A DNA stretch of 64,000 nucleotides from Pseudomonas xionganensis (GCF_009763245.1 NZ_WKJZ01000001.1:946455-1010454), one strand, 5' to 3'; counted from the stretch's first letter, positions 34,821 through 45,544 are shown. Notes: a model not told the origin generated them from the sequence alone. Translations and numbers: made by a program.

Positions 34821-34847
34821 GGCGGACATGCCGCAGGCTTGTCCGCC
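34821..34847. repeat. Short intergenic palindrome
   Basis: GGCGGACA (34821-34828) and TGTCCGCC (34840-34847) form a perfect 8-bp stem around an 11-base loop, preceded by TTGTAG. It resembles dispersed GTAGGGCGGACA-type repeats of pseudomonads and may serve as the terminator of priA, whose stop lies 31 bases away. Confidence 0.6.
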
Positions 34848-34877
34848 ACAGCGACGCCGTGTCCACATGTTGGTCGC

Positions 34878-37097
34878 TTAGAACAGATCAATCGGGTCCA
34901 CATCCAGCGACCAGCGCACTGCGCGGCCGCTGGGCATCTGCTCCAGGCTCTGGGTCCAGCGGCTGAGCAGGCGATGCAGGGGCGCGCGGGCATTGGCCTG
35001 CACCAGCAGTTGGGCCCGGTAGCGCCCGGCGCGGCGTTCCATGGGCGCCGGTACCGGGCCGAGCAATTCGATACCGCCAAGCCCCAACTCTTCCAGCAAC
35101 AGTTCCGCCTCGCCGCAGGCCTGGTCGAGAAAGGCTTCAGCCTGCCCCGGTTTATGTGCTTCGGCGCGCAGCAGGGCGAGGTGACAGAAGGGCGGCAGGC
35201 CGGCGCTGCGTCGCTCGCTCAGGGCCTGCTCGGCAAAGGCGAAGTAGCCTTGTTCGGTCAGTTGCACCAATAAAGGATGGTCGGCCAGGTGGCTCTGGAT
35301 AATCACGCGGCCCGGTTCTTCGGCCCGTCCGGCGCGGCCGGCGACCTGGACGATCAGTTGGGCCATGCGCTCGCTGGCGCGAAAGTCGGCGGAAAACAGC
35401 CCGCCATCGGCATCCAGAATCGCCACCAGGGTCACGCGGGGGAAGTGATGACCCTTGGCCAACATCTGGGTGCCGACCAGGATGCACGGCTCGCCGCGCT
35501 GCACCCGGTTGAACAGGCTGGTCATGGCCTCCTTGCGCGAGGTGCTGTCACGGTCCACGCGCAGCACGGGGACATCGGGGAAGAGAATTTCCAGGCGTTC
35601 TTCAGCGCGCTCGGTGCCGGCACCAACCGGGCGTAGGTCGACGTTGTTACATTTCGGGCAGTTGCTCGGCTGGCGTTCGACGTGGCCGCAATGGTGGCAG
35701 CGCAGCTCGCGTGAGCGCTGGTGCACGGTCATCCTCGCGTCACAACGCGGGCATTCCGATAGCCAGCCGCAGTCGTGACAGAGCAGGGTCGGGGCGAAAC
35801 CGCGTCGGTTGAGAAACACCAGCACCTGCTGGCCGGCTTGCAAAGTCTGGGCGATGGCCTGCTGCATGGGCCCTGAGATGCCGGAATCCAGCGGTCGGCT
35901 TTTTACATCCAGGCGTAGAAAGCGCGGCTGCTTGGCGCCGCCGGCCCGTTCGCGCAGCTGCAGCAGGGTGTAGCGGCCATTGTGGGCGTTGTGCAGGCTC
36001 TCCAGCGAGGGCGTGGCCGAGCCCAGCACGATCGGAATATTTTCCTGATGGGCACGTACCACCGCCAGGTCGCGGGCGTGGTAGCGCAGGCCTTCCTGCT
36101 GTTTATAGGAGGCGTCGTGCTCCTCGTCGATGATGATCAGCCCCGGCCGCTGCATCGGGGTGAACAGTGCCGAGCGGGTGCCGATGATGATATCGGCCTC
36201 GCCATCGCGGGCGGCCAGCCAGGCGTCCAGGCGTTCGCGGTCATTCACCGCCGAATGCAGCAGGGCGATGCGCGCGTTGAAGCGCTGCTCGAAACGCACC
36301 AGGGTCTGCGGGCCGAGATTGATCTCCGGGATCAGCACCAGGGCCTGCTTGCCGGCCTCCAGGGTTTCGCGGATCAGTTGCAGGTAGACCTCGGTCTTGC
36401 CGCTGCCGGTGACCCCAGCCAGGAGAAAGGCGTTGAACTGGCCTGCGCCTGCGCGGATGGCCTCGCTGGCGGCGCGCTGTTCGGCATTCAGTGGCAGTTC
36501 CGGCTGGGCCAGCCAGCTGGCGTGGCGCTCCCGTGGTGCATGGCGGCGCACCTCGATCTGCGCCAGGCCTTTTTCCAGCAGCAGGTCGAGGCTGTCCTTG
36601 TTCAGTTGCAGGGTGCTGAGCAGGCTGTGGGCGATGCCGTGGGGATGTTGGGCGAGCACTTTCAGCGCCTCGCGCTGGCGCGGCGCGCGGCTCAGGCGCG
36701 GGTCATCGAGCTGGGCGCCGGGGACGGCCGACCAGAAGCGCTCCTGGCGCACTTCCGCCGGTTCACCCTGACGCAGCAGCACCGGCAGCGCCCAGCTCAG
36801 GGTATCGCCGAGGCTGTGCTGGTAATACTGCGCGGTCCACAGGCACAGCTTGAACAGCGCAGGCGGCAGGGGCGACTGGGCGTCCAGCAGCTGCAGGGCT
36901 GGCTTGAGCTTGTCCGCCGGTACCTCGCTGTGCTCGGTTACTTCGATCAGAATACCGATCAACTCGCGCCGGCCAAAGGGCACTCGCAGGCGCATGCCCG
37001 GCTGCAGGGCACTACGCGGCACACCGGGCGGGGCGCGGTAGTCGAACAGGCGGCGCAGTGGCGAGGGCAGGGCGAGGCGCAGAATGGCGTCGGGCAC
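34878..37097 (-). CDS. priA: Primosomal protein N' (replication restart helicase PriA)
   Basis: The 739-residue protein has a 3' binding domain, Walker A in LAGVTGSGKTEVYLQ, a DEEHD box, and the zinc-binding cysteine cluster (CHDCGWLSECPRCD and CHHCGHVERQPSNCPKC), all of PriA. It recognises stalled forks and loads the replicative helicase. It starts with GTG at 37097 and diverges from rpmE across a 165-base gap. Confidence 0.97.
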   Translation of the reverse strand: MPDAILRLALPSPLRRLFDYRAPPGVPRSALQPGMRLRVPFGRRELIGILIEVTEHSEVPADKLKPALQLLDAQSPLPPALFKLCLWTAQYYQHSLGDTLSWALPVLLRQGEPAEVRQERFWSAVPGAQLDDPRLSRAPRQREALKVLAQHPHGIAHSLLSTLQLNKDSLDLLLEKGLAQIEVRRHAPRERHASWLAQPELPLNAEQRAASEAIRAGAGQFNAFLLAGVTGSGKTEVYLQLIRETLEAGKQALVLIPEINLGPQTLVRFEQRFNARIALLHSAVNDRERLDAWLAARDGEADIIIGTRSALFTPMQRPGLIIIDEEHDASYKQQEGLRYHARDLAVVRAHQENIPIVLGSATPSLESLHNAHNGRYTLLQLRERAGGAKQPRFLRLDVKSRPLDSGISGPMQQAIAQTLQAGQQVLVFLNRRGFAPTLLCHDCGWLSECPRCDARMTVHQRSRELRCHHCGHVERQPSNCPKCNNVDLRPVGAGTERAEERLEILFPDVPVLRVDRDSTSRKEAMTSLFNRVQRGEPCILVGTQMLAKGHHFPRVTLVAILDADGGLFSADFRASERMAQLIVQVAGRAGRAEEPGRVIIQSHLADHPLLVQLTEQGYFAFAEQALSERRSAGLPPFCHLALLRAEAHKPGQAEAFLDQACGEAELLLEELGLGGIELLGPVPAPMERRAGRYRAQLLVQANARAPLHRLLSRWTQSLEQMPSGRAVRWSLDVDPIDLF

Positions 37098-37165
37098 GCG
37101 AGGGGCTCCTGATTGCAGGGCGCGATAGTAGCACGCACCACGCGACGGCCGGCGCAGTGCGTGGC

Positions 37166-37193
37166 TTGCATCGGATCAGGGGTCTGGTATGAT
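37166..37193 (+). promoter_or_regulatory. Sigma-70-type promoter of rpmE
   Basis: TTGCAT (37166-37171) and TATGAT (37188-37193) are 16 bases apart, with a TGG extension before the -10. It would start transcription near 37200 and leave a leader of about 60 bases before rpmE. Confidence 0.55.
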
Positions 37194-37262
37194 CCGCGGC
37201 CTATTTCCGTGCGGTACCTGACGTTGGGTCGGGTGGCGGCACACACTACCGAGGAATACACC

Positions 37263-37478
37263 ATGAAAGCCGATATCCACCCGACTTACGAAGCAATCAC
37301 CGCTACCTGCAGCTGTGGCAACGTGATCGAAACTCGCTCCACCCTGGGCAAGCCGCTGGCCCTGGACGTGTGCAACGAGTGCCACCCGTTCTACACCGGT
37401 AAGCAGAAGATGCTGGATACCGGCGGCCGTGTTGACCGCTTCAAGCAGCGTTTCGGCATGTTCGGCGCCAAGCAGTAA
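37263..37478 (+). CDS. rpmE: 50S ribosomal protein L31, zinc-binding form
   Basis: The 71-residue protein starts [21 protein letters not shown] and keeps the four zinc ligands Cys16, Cys18, Cys37 and Cys40 (CNEC). It is therefore the C+ type L31, which is replaced by a cysteine-free paralogue under zinc shortage in many bacteria; no such paralogue is in this window. A GAGGAA site lies before the ATG. Confidence 0.98.
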   Translation: MKADIHPTYEAITATCSCGNVIETRSTLGKPLALDVCNECHPFYTGKQKMLDTGGRVDRFKQRFGMFGAKQ

Positions 37479-37504
37479 GCTGGCGTTCAGCAACGGAAAC
37501 CCCG

Positions 37505-38305
37505 ATGGGTTATCCCGAGCGACTGAAAAAGGCGTCCCTGGTGGGCGCCTTTTTCGTTTCCGTCTTTTCGCTGGGCACCGCCCAGGCCTTGTGCCCGGCG
37601 CTCGGCGGCTTGCCTGCGCAGCAGGTGCAGCGGGTGGTGGATGGCGACACCCTGCGCCTGGTCGATGGCCGCAGCGTGCGCCTGATCGGCCTCAATGCGC
37701 CGGAGTTGGGCCGTGACGGCAAGCCCGCCGAACCCTTTGCCCAGGCCGCGCGCCAACGCCTGCAGGCACTGGTTGCCGCCTCTGGAGAACGCGTGCAATT
37801 GCGCCTTGGGGAGCAGCGCCGGGATCGTTACGGCCGCACCCTGGCCCATGCCTATGATCGCCAGGGGCGTAATCTGGAAGCGCAGTTGCTGGCCGAGGGC
37901 CTCGGCATGTTCGTGGCTATCGCCCCCAATGTGGCCCTGGCCGACTGCCATCGCGGCGCCGAAGCCCAGGCCCGGCGCGGGCGGCTCGGGCTTTGGCGGC
38001 AGGCGCAGGTCGTGCAGGCCGGTCAGTTGCAGCGCGGAGGCTTTGCCCTGGTGCGAGGCGAGGTGCAACGGGTTGAGCGCAACCGGGGCGGCCTCTGGCT
38101 GGAAATGCAGGGCTCGCTGGTGCTGCAGGTGCCTTCACGCGCGTTGGCTGAGTTTGATCTGGCGCAGCTGCAGGCTTTGACCGGGCGGCAGCTGGAGGTG
38201 CGTGGCTGGGTGGTGGATCGCTCGCGCCGCAGCAGCCAGCGCCCTGGCCAGGCGCGCTGGCTGCTGCCGCTGACCCATCCCAGCATGCTGGAGATGTTGC
38301 CATGA
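37505..38305 (+). CDS. Thermonuclease-family (SNase-like) secreted nuclease
   Basis: The 266-residue protein has a signal peptide (LVGAFFVSVFSLGTAQA) and an SNase domain: VVDGDTLRLVDGRSVRLIGLNAPE, then RDRYGRTLAHAYDRQGRNLEAQLLAEGLG with conserved arginine and glutamate positions. A second region of about 90 residues follows, OB-like. It would cut nucleic acids in the periplasm or outside. The signal-peptide codons coincide with a terminator hairpin of rpmE. It overlaps the next gene by four bases. Confidence 0.88.
   Translation: MGYPERLKKASLVGAFFVSVFSLGTAQALCPALGGLPAQQVQRVVDGDTLRLVDGRSVRLIGLNAPELGRDGKPAEPFAQAARQRLQALVAASGERVQLRLGEQRRDRYGRTLAHAYDRQGRNLEAQLLAEGLGMFVAIAPNVALADCHRGAEAQARRGRLGLWRQAQVVQAGQLQRGGFALVRGEVQRVERNRGGLWLEMQGSLVLQVPSRALAEFDLAQLQALTGRQLEVRGWVVDRSRRSSQRPGQARWLLPLTHPSMLEMLP
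37526..37554 (+). terminator. Terminator-like hairpin inside the nuclease gene start
   Basis: AAAAAGGCG (37526-37534) pairs with CGCCTTTTT (37546-37554) and ends in five T. It lies 48 bases after the rpmE stop, hence is probably its terminator, but it falls inside codons 8-17 of the nuclease gene. Transcription of the nuclease and protease genes must read through it or start elsewhere. Confidence 0.65.
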
Positions 38306-39735
38306 AGTGGCTTCTGCTCGCTCTGGTGCTGATATCGCTGGCAGGCTGTGCACTAAACCCGGCCACCGGGCGCAATGATTTCGTGCTGATGAGTGAGCGC
38401 CAGGAGCTTGAGCTAGGGCGCCGCTATAACCAGGAAATCCTCAAGCAGAACCCGCTTTATAGCGATGCAGGCTTGCAGGCCTATGTGCAGCAGGTCGGCG
38501 AGCGGGTGGCGCGGCATAGCCATCGCAACCAGCTGATCTATGAGTTTCGTGTGGTGGACAGCCCGGATATCAACGCCTTCGCCTTGCCCGGCGGCTATAT
38601 CTATATCCACCGCGGACTGCTGGCCTATCTCAACTCCGAGGCCGAGCTGGCCGCCGTGCTGGGCCATGAGGTGGGGCATGTCACCGCCCGCCACAGCGTG
38701 CAGCAGCAGAGCCAGGCCAGCGCCTGGAATATCCTCGGGCAGGCCGTGGCCATTGGTACCGGGGTCGGTGCCGCCGGTGATCTGACCAATGTACTGGGCG
38801 GTGCGGTGGTACGCGGTTATGGCCGTGATATGGAGCTTGAAGCCGATGGTCTGGGTGCTCAATACCTGGCCCGCAGCGGCTATGACCCGCAGGCCATGAT
38901 CGAAGTGGTCAAGGTGCTGAAGAATCAGGAAGTGTTCGCCCGGGATCAGGCGGCCAGGCGCGGTGAGGCACAAGCGGCGGGCGGTTACCACGGTCTGTTC
39001 GATACCCATCCGGACAATGATCGTCGTCTGCAGCAGGTGATCGGGCCTGCGCAGGCGCTGGTCGGCGGGCAGCAGGAGGTCAATCGCGAGGCGTTTCTGC
39101 GCCAGCTCGATGGTCTGCCCTTCGGGGATTCGGCCGAAACCGGCGTTCGTCGTGGTCGGCATTTCTACCATGGCCCCCTGGGCTTTGCCCTGAGCTATCC
39201 CGAAGGCTGGGGGCTGGTTAATCGGCCGGATGTACTGGTCGGTCACAGCGCCGATCAGCAGGCCTTTATTGCCATGACCCTGGAAGACAATCCCCAGGGT
39301 CTGACACCGGCCGAACTCCTGCGTCAGCGGGTGGGTGGCCGGCGTCTGCTGGCGGGGCAAGATCTGCAGCTAAAAGGCCTGCAGGGCCATACCGCTGTCT
39401 TGCCAGGTAGCGCAGCCAAGCGTCTGGCCCTTATCCAGCTAGGTGGGCAGAGCTATCTGTTTGTCGCCACGGTGCGTGGTCGGGCCTCTCTTGAGGTCGA
39501 AGACCGACATTTCCTGCAGGTAATCCGAAGCTTCCGCCCACTGTCTGCCAGGGAGCGACAAGAGGCCGAGCCGCTGCGTATCCGTCTGCATCGGTTCAAG
39601 GCTGGTGAAAGCCTGGCAGGGCTGGCGCGCCGCAGCCGCTTGCCGGATGGCGCCCTGGCTACCTTGCGTCTGCTTAATGGCCTGTATCCGCATGGCGAAC
39701 CCAGGCCTGGCGACTGGATCAAGTTGGTGCGCTAA
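38302..39735 (+). CDS. M48-family metalloprotease lipoprotein
   Basis: The 477-residue protein has lipobox LAGC (Cys16), zinc motif HEVGH (122-126) in AAVLGHEVGHVTARHS, and the third ligand region MELEADGLGAQYLARSGYDP. It resembles periplasmic M48 proteases such as BepA and LoiP that handle misassembled outer-membrane proteins. The C-terminal 60 residues (FKAGESLAGLARRSRL... DWIKLVR) look like a LysM-type peptidoglycan-binding domain, in place of TPRs. It is coupled to the nuclease gene. Confidence 0.92.
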   Translation: MKWLLLALVLISLAGCALNPATGRNDFVLMSERQELELGRRYNQEILKQNPLYSDAGLQAYVQQVGERVARHSHRNQLIYEFRVVDSPDINAFALPGGYIYIHRGLLAYLNSEAELAAVLGHEVGHVTARHSVQQQSQASAWNILGQAVAIGTGVGAAGDLTNVLGGAVVRGYGRDMELEADGLGAQYLARSGYDPQAMIEVVKVLKNQEVFARDQAARRGEAQAAGGYHGLFDTHPDNDRRLQQVIGPAQALVGGQQEVNREAFLRQLDGLPFGDSAETGVRRGRHFYHGPLGFALSYPEGWGLVNRPDVLVGHSADQQAFIAMTLEDNPQGLTPAELLRQRVGGRRLLAGQDLQLKGLQGHTAVLPGSAAKRLALIQLGGQSYLFVATVRGRASLEVEDRHFLQVIRSFRPLSARERQEAEPLRIRLHRFKAGESLAGLARRSRLPDGALATLRLLNGLYPHGEPRPGDWIKLVR

Positions 39736-39976
39736 GGCCCCGTACGAGCGAGTACCGTAGTCCTGTATTTCTGCTGTTTTCGCGTGATTTACAGGTTTTT
39801 TGACTGAAAAGTCCTGGCAAATAAGCCTGATTTTCTGTCCTGTCGAATTTGTGATGGCTCCGTCCGGGCCTGCGGGCTGTTTGTCCGGGGCGGTGGCAGC
39901 GGTCTTGTGCGGGGGCGGGCAACTTGCGTATCCTCGGCCGCCTGCCTGTTCAACAGCCCAAAGCGGAAATGCCACT

Positions 39977-41245
39977 ATGTCTGATTTGAAAACCGCCGCT
40001 CTCGAATATCACGCCAATCCCCGCCCGGGTAAGCTGAGCGTCGAGTTGACCAAACCCACCGCCACTGCCCGTGATCTGTCCCTGGCCTACAGCCCAGGTG
40101 TGGCCGAGCCTGTGCGTGAAATCGCCCGCGATCCCGAGCTGGCTTACCGCTATACCGGTAAGGGCAACCTGGTGGCTGTGATTTCCGATGGCACCGCGAT
40201 CCTCGGCCTCGGCGACCTCGGTCCGCTGGCTTCCAAGCCGGTGATGGAAGGCAAGGGTGTGCTGTTCAAGCGCTTTGCCGGTATCGACGTGTTTGATATC
40301 GAAGTCGAGGCCGAGAGCCCGCAGGCCTTTATCGATACCGTGCGCCGCATCTCCATTACCTTCGGCGGAATCAACCTGGAAGACATCAAGGCGCCCGAGT
40401 GCTTTGAGATCGAACGCACGCTGATCGAACAGTGCGACATTCCAGTATTCCACGATGACCAGCACGGCACCGCGATTGTGACTGCCGCCGGCATGCTCAA
40501 CGCCCTGGAGATCGCAGGCAAGACTCTGCCGGAAGCCAAGATCGTCTGCCTGGGCGCCGGCGCCGCCGCCATTTCCTGCATGAAGCTGCTGGTGAGCATG
40601 GGGGCCAAGGTCGAGAATATCTTTATGCTCGACCGCAAGGGCGTGATCCATGCGGGGCGTGATGACCTGAACCAGTACAAGGCGGTCTTCGCCAGCGAAA
40701 CGCCCAAGCGCACCCTCAAGGATGCCCTGGATGGCGCCGATGTGTTCGTCGGCCTGTCGGGCGCCAACCTGCTGAGCCAGGATGACCTGAAGCTGATGGC
40801 GCCGAACCCGATCATCTTTGCCTGCTCCAATCCGGATCCGGAAATCAAGCCAGAACTGGCCCGCGAAGCCCGCCCTGATGTGATCATGGCCACCGGTCGT
40901 TCCGACTACCCGAACCAGGTCAATAACGTACTCGGTTTCCCCTTCATCTTCCGTGGTGCCCTGGACGTTCGCGCCACCCGTATCAACGAAGAGATGAAGA
41001 TCGCTGCGGCCCTGGCCCTGCGTGACCTGGCCAAGCTGCCGGTACCCCAGGAAGTATGTGACGCCTACGGTGGCATCGCCCTGGAGTTTGGTCGTGAGTA
41101 CATCATTCCCAAGCCGATGGACCCGCGCCTGATCACCCTGGTGTGCGACGCCGTGGCCAAGGCCGCCATCGAGAGCGGCGTGGCAACCCTGCCTTATCCG
41201 AAGCACTATCCGCTGCAGTCGGTGGATGACGTGTTTAACGGCTAA
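39977..41245 (+). CDS. maeB: Malic enzyme, short (422-residue) form
   Basis: The ATG at 39977 is chosen because the family begins MSDLKTAALEYH; the open frame from 39800 has no support. The protein has the malic-enzyme motifs SLAYSPGVAEP, GLGDLGPLASKPVMEGK, FHDDQHGTAIV and the NADP site CLGAGAAAISCM. It makes pyruvate and NADPH from malate. It lacks the phosphotransacetylase-like C-terminal domain of the long MaeB of E. coli. A strong terminator follows. Confidence 0.93.
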   Translation: MSDLKTAALEYHANPRPGKLSVELTKPTATARDLSLAYSPGVAEPVREIARDPELAYRYTGKGNLVAVISDGTAILGLGDLGPLASKPVMEGKGVLFKRFAGIDVFDIEVEAESPQAFIDTVRRISITFGGINLEDIKAPECFEIERTLIEQCDIPVFHDDQHGTAIVTAAGMLNALEIAGKTLPEAKIVCLGAGAAAISCMKLLVSMGAKVENIFMLDRKGVIHAGRDDLNQYKAVFASETPKRTLKDALDGADVFVGLSGANLLSQDDLKLMAPNPIIFACSNPDPEIKPELAREARPDVIMATGRSDYPNQVNNVLGFPFIFRGALDVRATRINEEMKIAAALALRDLAKLPVPQEVCDAYGGIALEFGREYIIPKPMDPRLITLVCDAVAKAAIESGVATLPYPKHYPLQSVDDVFNG

Positions 41246-41260
41246 GGCTTTGCCTGAATA

Positions 41261-41290
41261 ACAAAAAACCCGCTACGGCGGGTTTTTTGT
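41261..41290. terminator. Terminator between maeB and ponA
   Basis: A perfect 13-bp stem (41261-41273, 41278-41290) with a four-base TACG loop has A-rich and T-rich ends on either side. It lies 15 bases after maeB and about 40 before the ponA stop, and it can serve both converging genes. Confidence 0.92.
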
Positions 41291-41331
41291 TGGCTGCTTG
41301 CGGCTGGATATCGGCAGTCGCCAGTCATGCA

Positions 41332-43722
41332 TTAGAACAGATCAAATGGCGCGACTTCGTCTGCAGGCAGGGGGCTGCCCGGTATGCTCATGCCGGGTTC
41401 CAGTTCGCTCATGGGCGGTGGGGCATCTTCGCTTTTGAACAGCTCATAGTATGCATCCGGCGTGCCGGGGCTGGCCAGGCGGCCGCTATAGGGGTCGATG
41501 CGCAGGGTCAGCAGCCCCTCCGGTTCTGGCGGCAGGTGGCTGGGCTTGTCCTTGAGGGCTTCGGCCATATAGCTCATCCAGATTGGCAGGGCTACGGTAC
41601 CGCCGTATTCGTTACGGCCCAGGCTTTCCGGCTGATCGAAACCGGCCCAGACGGCCGTTACATAGTCGGCGTTATAGCCGGAGAACCAGCTGTCCTTGGA
41701 GTCGTTGGTAGTCCCCGTCTTGCCCGCCAGGTCATCGCGTCCCAGGGCCATGGCGCGACGGCCAGTGCCGCGCTTGATCACGTCCTGCAGCATGCTGGTC
41801 ATGATGTAGGCGGTGCGCTCATCGATAATGCGTTCTGCGACCACGGGCTCGACGGCCGGTGCGCTGGCATCAGGCTGGGGGGCTGCAGGTTTGATGCGCG
41901 ATGGGATAGTCGCGGGGTTGGCGACAAAAAGCGCCTCGCCGTCACGGTTTTCGATGCGTTCGATAAGGTAGGCGGGAGTCCGGTAGCCGCCATTGGCAAA
42001 TGCGCTCCAGCCGTTGGCCACTTCCAGAGGCGTCAGGTTCGCCGTACCCAGGGCAATGGATAGGTTGGGTGGCAGGTCGTCCTTGTTGAAGCCGAACTGA
42101 GTGATGTAATCGCGCGCATAGTCGACACCGATGGCCTGGAGTACGCGGATGGACACCAGGTTACGCGACTTGTAGAGGGCCTCGCGCAGGCGAATGGGGC
42201 CAAGGAAGGTGTTGTTGTCGTTCTTTGGGCGCCACTCCTGATCCTGATATTCGTCGACAAACACAATGGGGGCGTCATTGACCAGGGTGGCGGCGGTATA
42301 GCCACTGTCGAGGGCCGCGCTATAGATAAAGGGCTTGAAGCTGGAGCCTGGCTGGCGTTTGGCCTGGGCTGCGCGGTTGTAGTTGCTTTGTTCGAAAGAG
42401 AAACCGCCTACTAGGGCGCGAATGGCCCCATTGCTCGGGTCCAGTGATACCAGCGCGCTCTGCGCTGCCGGTACCTGCAGGAAGCGCCAGCTGCCATCAT
42501 CCTGGGGCATCACGCGTATTACATCACCGAGCTTGACCACGTCGGCCGGTTTTTGCGGGCGTGGTCCCTGGCTGTTGGTGCTCAGGAAAGGGCGCGCCCA
42601 CTTCATGCTGTCCCATGCCACGCTGTGTTCTTCGCCGTTGCGCAGGGTGACCAGAATGCCGCTGTTTTCTACGCTGCTGACTACGGCCGGTTCCAATCCG
42701 CCGATGGGGCGAATCTTGCGCAGCTCGTCGAGCCAGGTCGGCCGGGCATCGCCGAGGCGTGCCTCGGGGCCGCGATAGCCGTGGCGCTGGTCGTAACTGA
42801 TCAGGCCTTCGCGCAGGGCGATGTTGGCGGCGTTCTGCAGGTGGCTGGGAACCGTAGTGGTGACATTAAAACCCTCGGTGTAGGCGTCGCTGCCATACAG
42901 GCCGACCATTTCGGCTCTGGCCATTTCGGCAACATAAGGGGCGCTGACCTCTGGGCTGGGAACGTGATAACTGGCATTGATCGGCTCGGCCAAAGCTTGT
43001 TCATAGCGCTCGCGATCAATGCGGCCCAGGTTGAACATGCGGCCTAGAATCCAGTCACGGCGCTCCAAGGCGCGGGTCGGGTTGACCAGAGGGTTGAAGC
43101 GTGAGGGTGCTTTCGGCAGGCCTGCAATCATGGCCATTTGCGCTAGGCTGATTTCTTGCATGGGTTTGCCATAGTAAACATGCGAGGCGGCTTCAATGCC
43201 GTAGGCGCGGTTACCCAGATAGATCTTGTTGACGTAGAGCTCAAGGATCTCGTCCTTGTTCAGCTCGCGTTCAATCTGCAGGGCCAGGAGGATTTCATTG
43301 ATCTTGCGCGAGAAGCTGCGTTCGCTGGTGAGAAAGAAGTTCTTCGCCACCTGCATGGTGATGGTACTGCCGCCGGTTTGGATTTGCCCGCTTTTCAATA
43401 ATTGTGTTGCAGCGCGCACCAGGCTGGTGAAATCGACGCCATGATGATTGGCAAAGTTGTCGTCCTCTGCCGCCAGCAAGGCGTTGATGAAATCCTTGGG
43501 GATGTCGGCAAAGGCAATGGGTGAACGGCGCATTTCGCCGAATTCGGCGATCAGTTTGGCGTCGTTGCTGTAGACCCGCAGGGGGATCTGCAGCTGAATG
43601 CTGCGCAGCGATTCGACGGATGGCAGGCTGGGGCTAAGATAAAGAAAGGCGCCACTGAAACTGAGTAACAGACCACAAAAGGCGGCAAGGCATGACCAGC
43701 TTAAAAAACGCAGAAGACGCAT
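41332..43722 (-). CDS. ponA: Penicillin-binding protein 1A
   Basis: The 796-residue protein begins MRLLRFLSWSC at the ATG at 43722 (a TTG lies one codon earlier). After an N-terminal membrane anchor it has a glycosyltransferase domain (AEDDNFANHHGVDFTSL, GGSTITMQVAKNFFLTSERS) and, after an inserted OB-like region, a transpeptidase domain with the SxxK motif in QPGSSFKPF and KTGTT. It makes and cross-links peptidoglycan. It is divergent from pilM, as in P. aeruginosa. Confidence 0.97.
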   Translation of the reverse strand: MRLLRFLSWSCLAAFCGLLLSFSGAFLYLSPSLPSVESLRSIQLQIPLRVYSNDAKLIAEFGEMRRSPIAFADIPKDFINALLAAEDDNFANHHGVDFTSLVRAATQLLKSGQIQTGGSTITMQVAKNFFLTSERSFSRKINEILLALQIERELNKDEILELYVNKIYLGNRAYGIEAASHVYYGKPMQEISLAQMAMIAGLPKAPSRFNPLVNPTRALERRDWILGRMFNLGRIDRERYEQALAEPINASYHVPSPEVSAPYVAEMARAEMVGLYGSDAYTEGFNVTTTVPSHLQNAANIALREGLISYDQRHGYRGPEARLGDARPTWLDELRKIRPIGGLEPAVVSSVENSGILVTLRNGEEHSVAWDSMKWARPFLSTNSQGPRPQKPADVVKLGDVIRVMPQDDGSWRFLQVPAAQSALVSLDPSNGAIRALVGGFSFEQSNYNRAAQAKRQPGSSFKPFIYSAALDSGYTAATLVNDAPIVFVDEYQDQEWRPKNDNNTFLGPIRLREALYKSRNLVSIRVLQAIGVDYARDYITQFGFNKDDLPPNLSIALGTANLTPLEVANGWSAFANGGYRTPAYLIERIENRDGEALFVANPATIPSRIKPAAPQPDASAPAVEPVVAERIIDERTAYIMTSMLQDVIKRGTGRRAMALGRDDLAGKTGTTNDSKDSWFSGYNADYVTAVWAGFDQPESLGRNEYGGTVALPIWMSYMAEALKDKPSHLPPEPEGLLTLRIDPYSGRLASPGTPDAYYELFKSEDAPPPMSELEPGMSIPGSPLPADEVAPFDLF

Positions 43723-43795
43723 CAAGGTTTTCGGATTTCCAAGTAGAAAGAATGAGTTAAGTCAAAGCCAAGGCGAAAAGGGTAAAACTGTTCAC

Positions 43796-43801
43796 ATTAT
43801 A
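43796..43801 (-). promoter_or_regulatory. -10 box for ponA in the ponA-pilM intergenic region
   Basis: On the minus strand a consensus TATAAT lies about 75 bases upstream of the ponA ATG. The -35 region is poor. The 182-base gap between ponA and pilM is AT-rich and should also hold the pilM promoter, but I see no convincing pair there. Confidence 0.4.
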
Positions 43802-43880
43802 AGCGGTTTTTTTGCGGGGTAGCCATTTGCGCTTCTGTCAAGACTGTTATTTAATGTGAAAAAACATAAATAGTCCGTAA

Positions 43881-44971
<1,091 letters not shown>

Positions 44972-44972
<1 letters not shown>

Positions 44973-45544
44973 TGGCGCGGATCAACTTACTTCCATGGCG
45001 TGAGCAACTGCGCGAAGAGCGCAAGCAGCGGTTTTTGGTGTCCTTGGCGGGTGTGCTTATTGCTGCAGCGGGCGCGGTATTTCTGGGTGATCAGTACCTG
45101 AGCAATGCCATTGAGCGTCAGGATGCGCGCAACCAGTTTATTCGCAAGGAAATTGCAGTTCTTGATGCGCGTATCAAGGAGATCAGTGAGCTGAAAAAGC
45201 GCCGTGAGCAACTGCTGGAGCGGATGAAGATCATTCAGGATCTGCAGGGTAATCGGCCGATCATTGGTCGGGTTTTTGATCAGCTGGTCAGAACCTTGCC
45301 GGATGGTGTCTTTTTCACGCGATTGAAAAAGACGGACAAGAACATTGCCATCGTCGGAGCAGCTGAGTCGAATAATCGCGTATCTGCCTTGATGCGCAAT
45401 CTGGATGGTTCCGAATGGCTGACTTCGCCCAATCTGACCGAGGTGAAGTCGGTGACGGCAGGGGCGGTGGATCAAGCGAATGTATTCCAGCTCAGCGTGC
45501 AGCAGACGCAGCCCAAGCAGGATGAGGGGGAGGCGAAAAAATGA
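44972..45544 (+). CDS. pilN: Type IV pilus assembly protein PilN
   Basis: The 190-residue protein begins MARINLLPWREQLREERKQRF, the conserved cytoplasmic INLLPWR motif that binds PilM, followed by one membrane helix (about 24-40), a coiled coil and a periplasmic ferredoxin-like domain. It forms a heterodimer with PilO. It overlaps pilO by four bases. Confidence 0.97.

Noticed and set aside
39800-39976. N-terminal extension of maeB by 59 codons
   Set aside because: The family starts at MSDLKTAALEYH and the extra codons are rich in cysteine, glycine and serine with no resemblance to malic enzymes.
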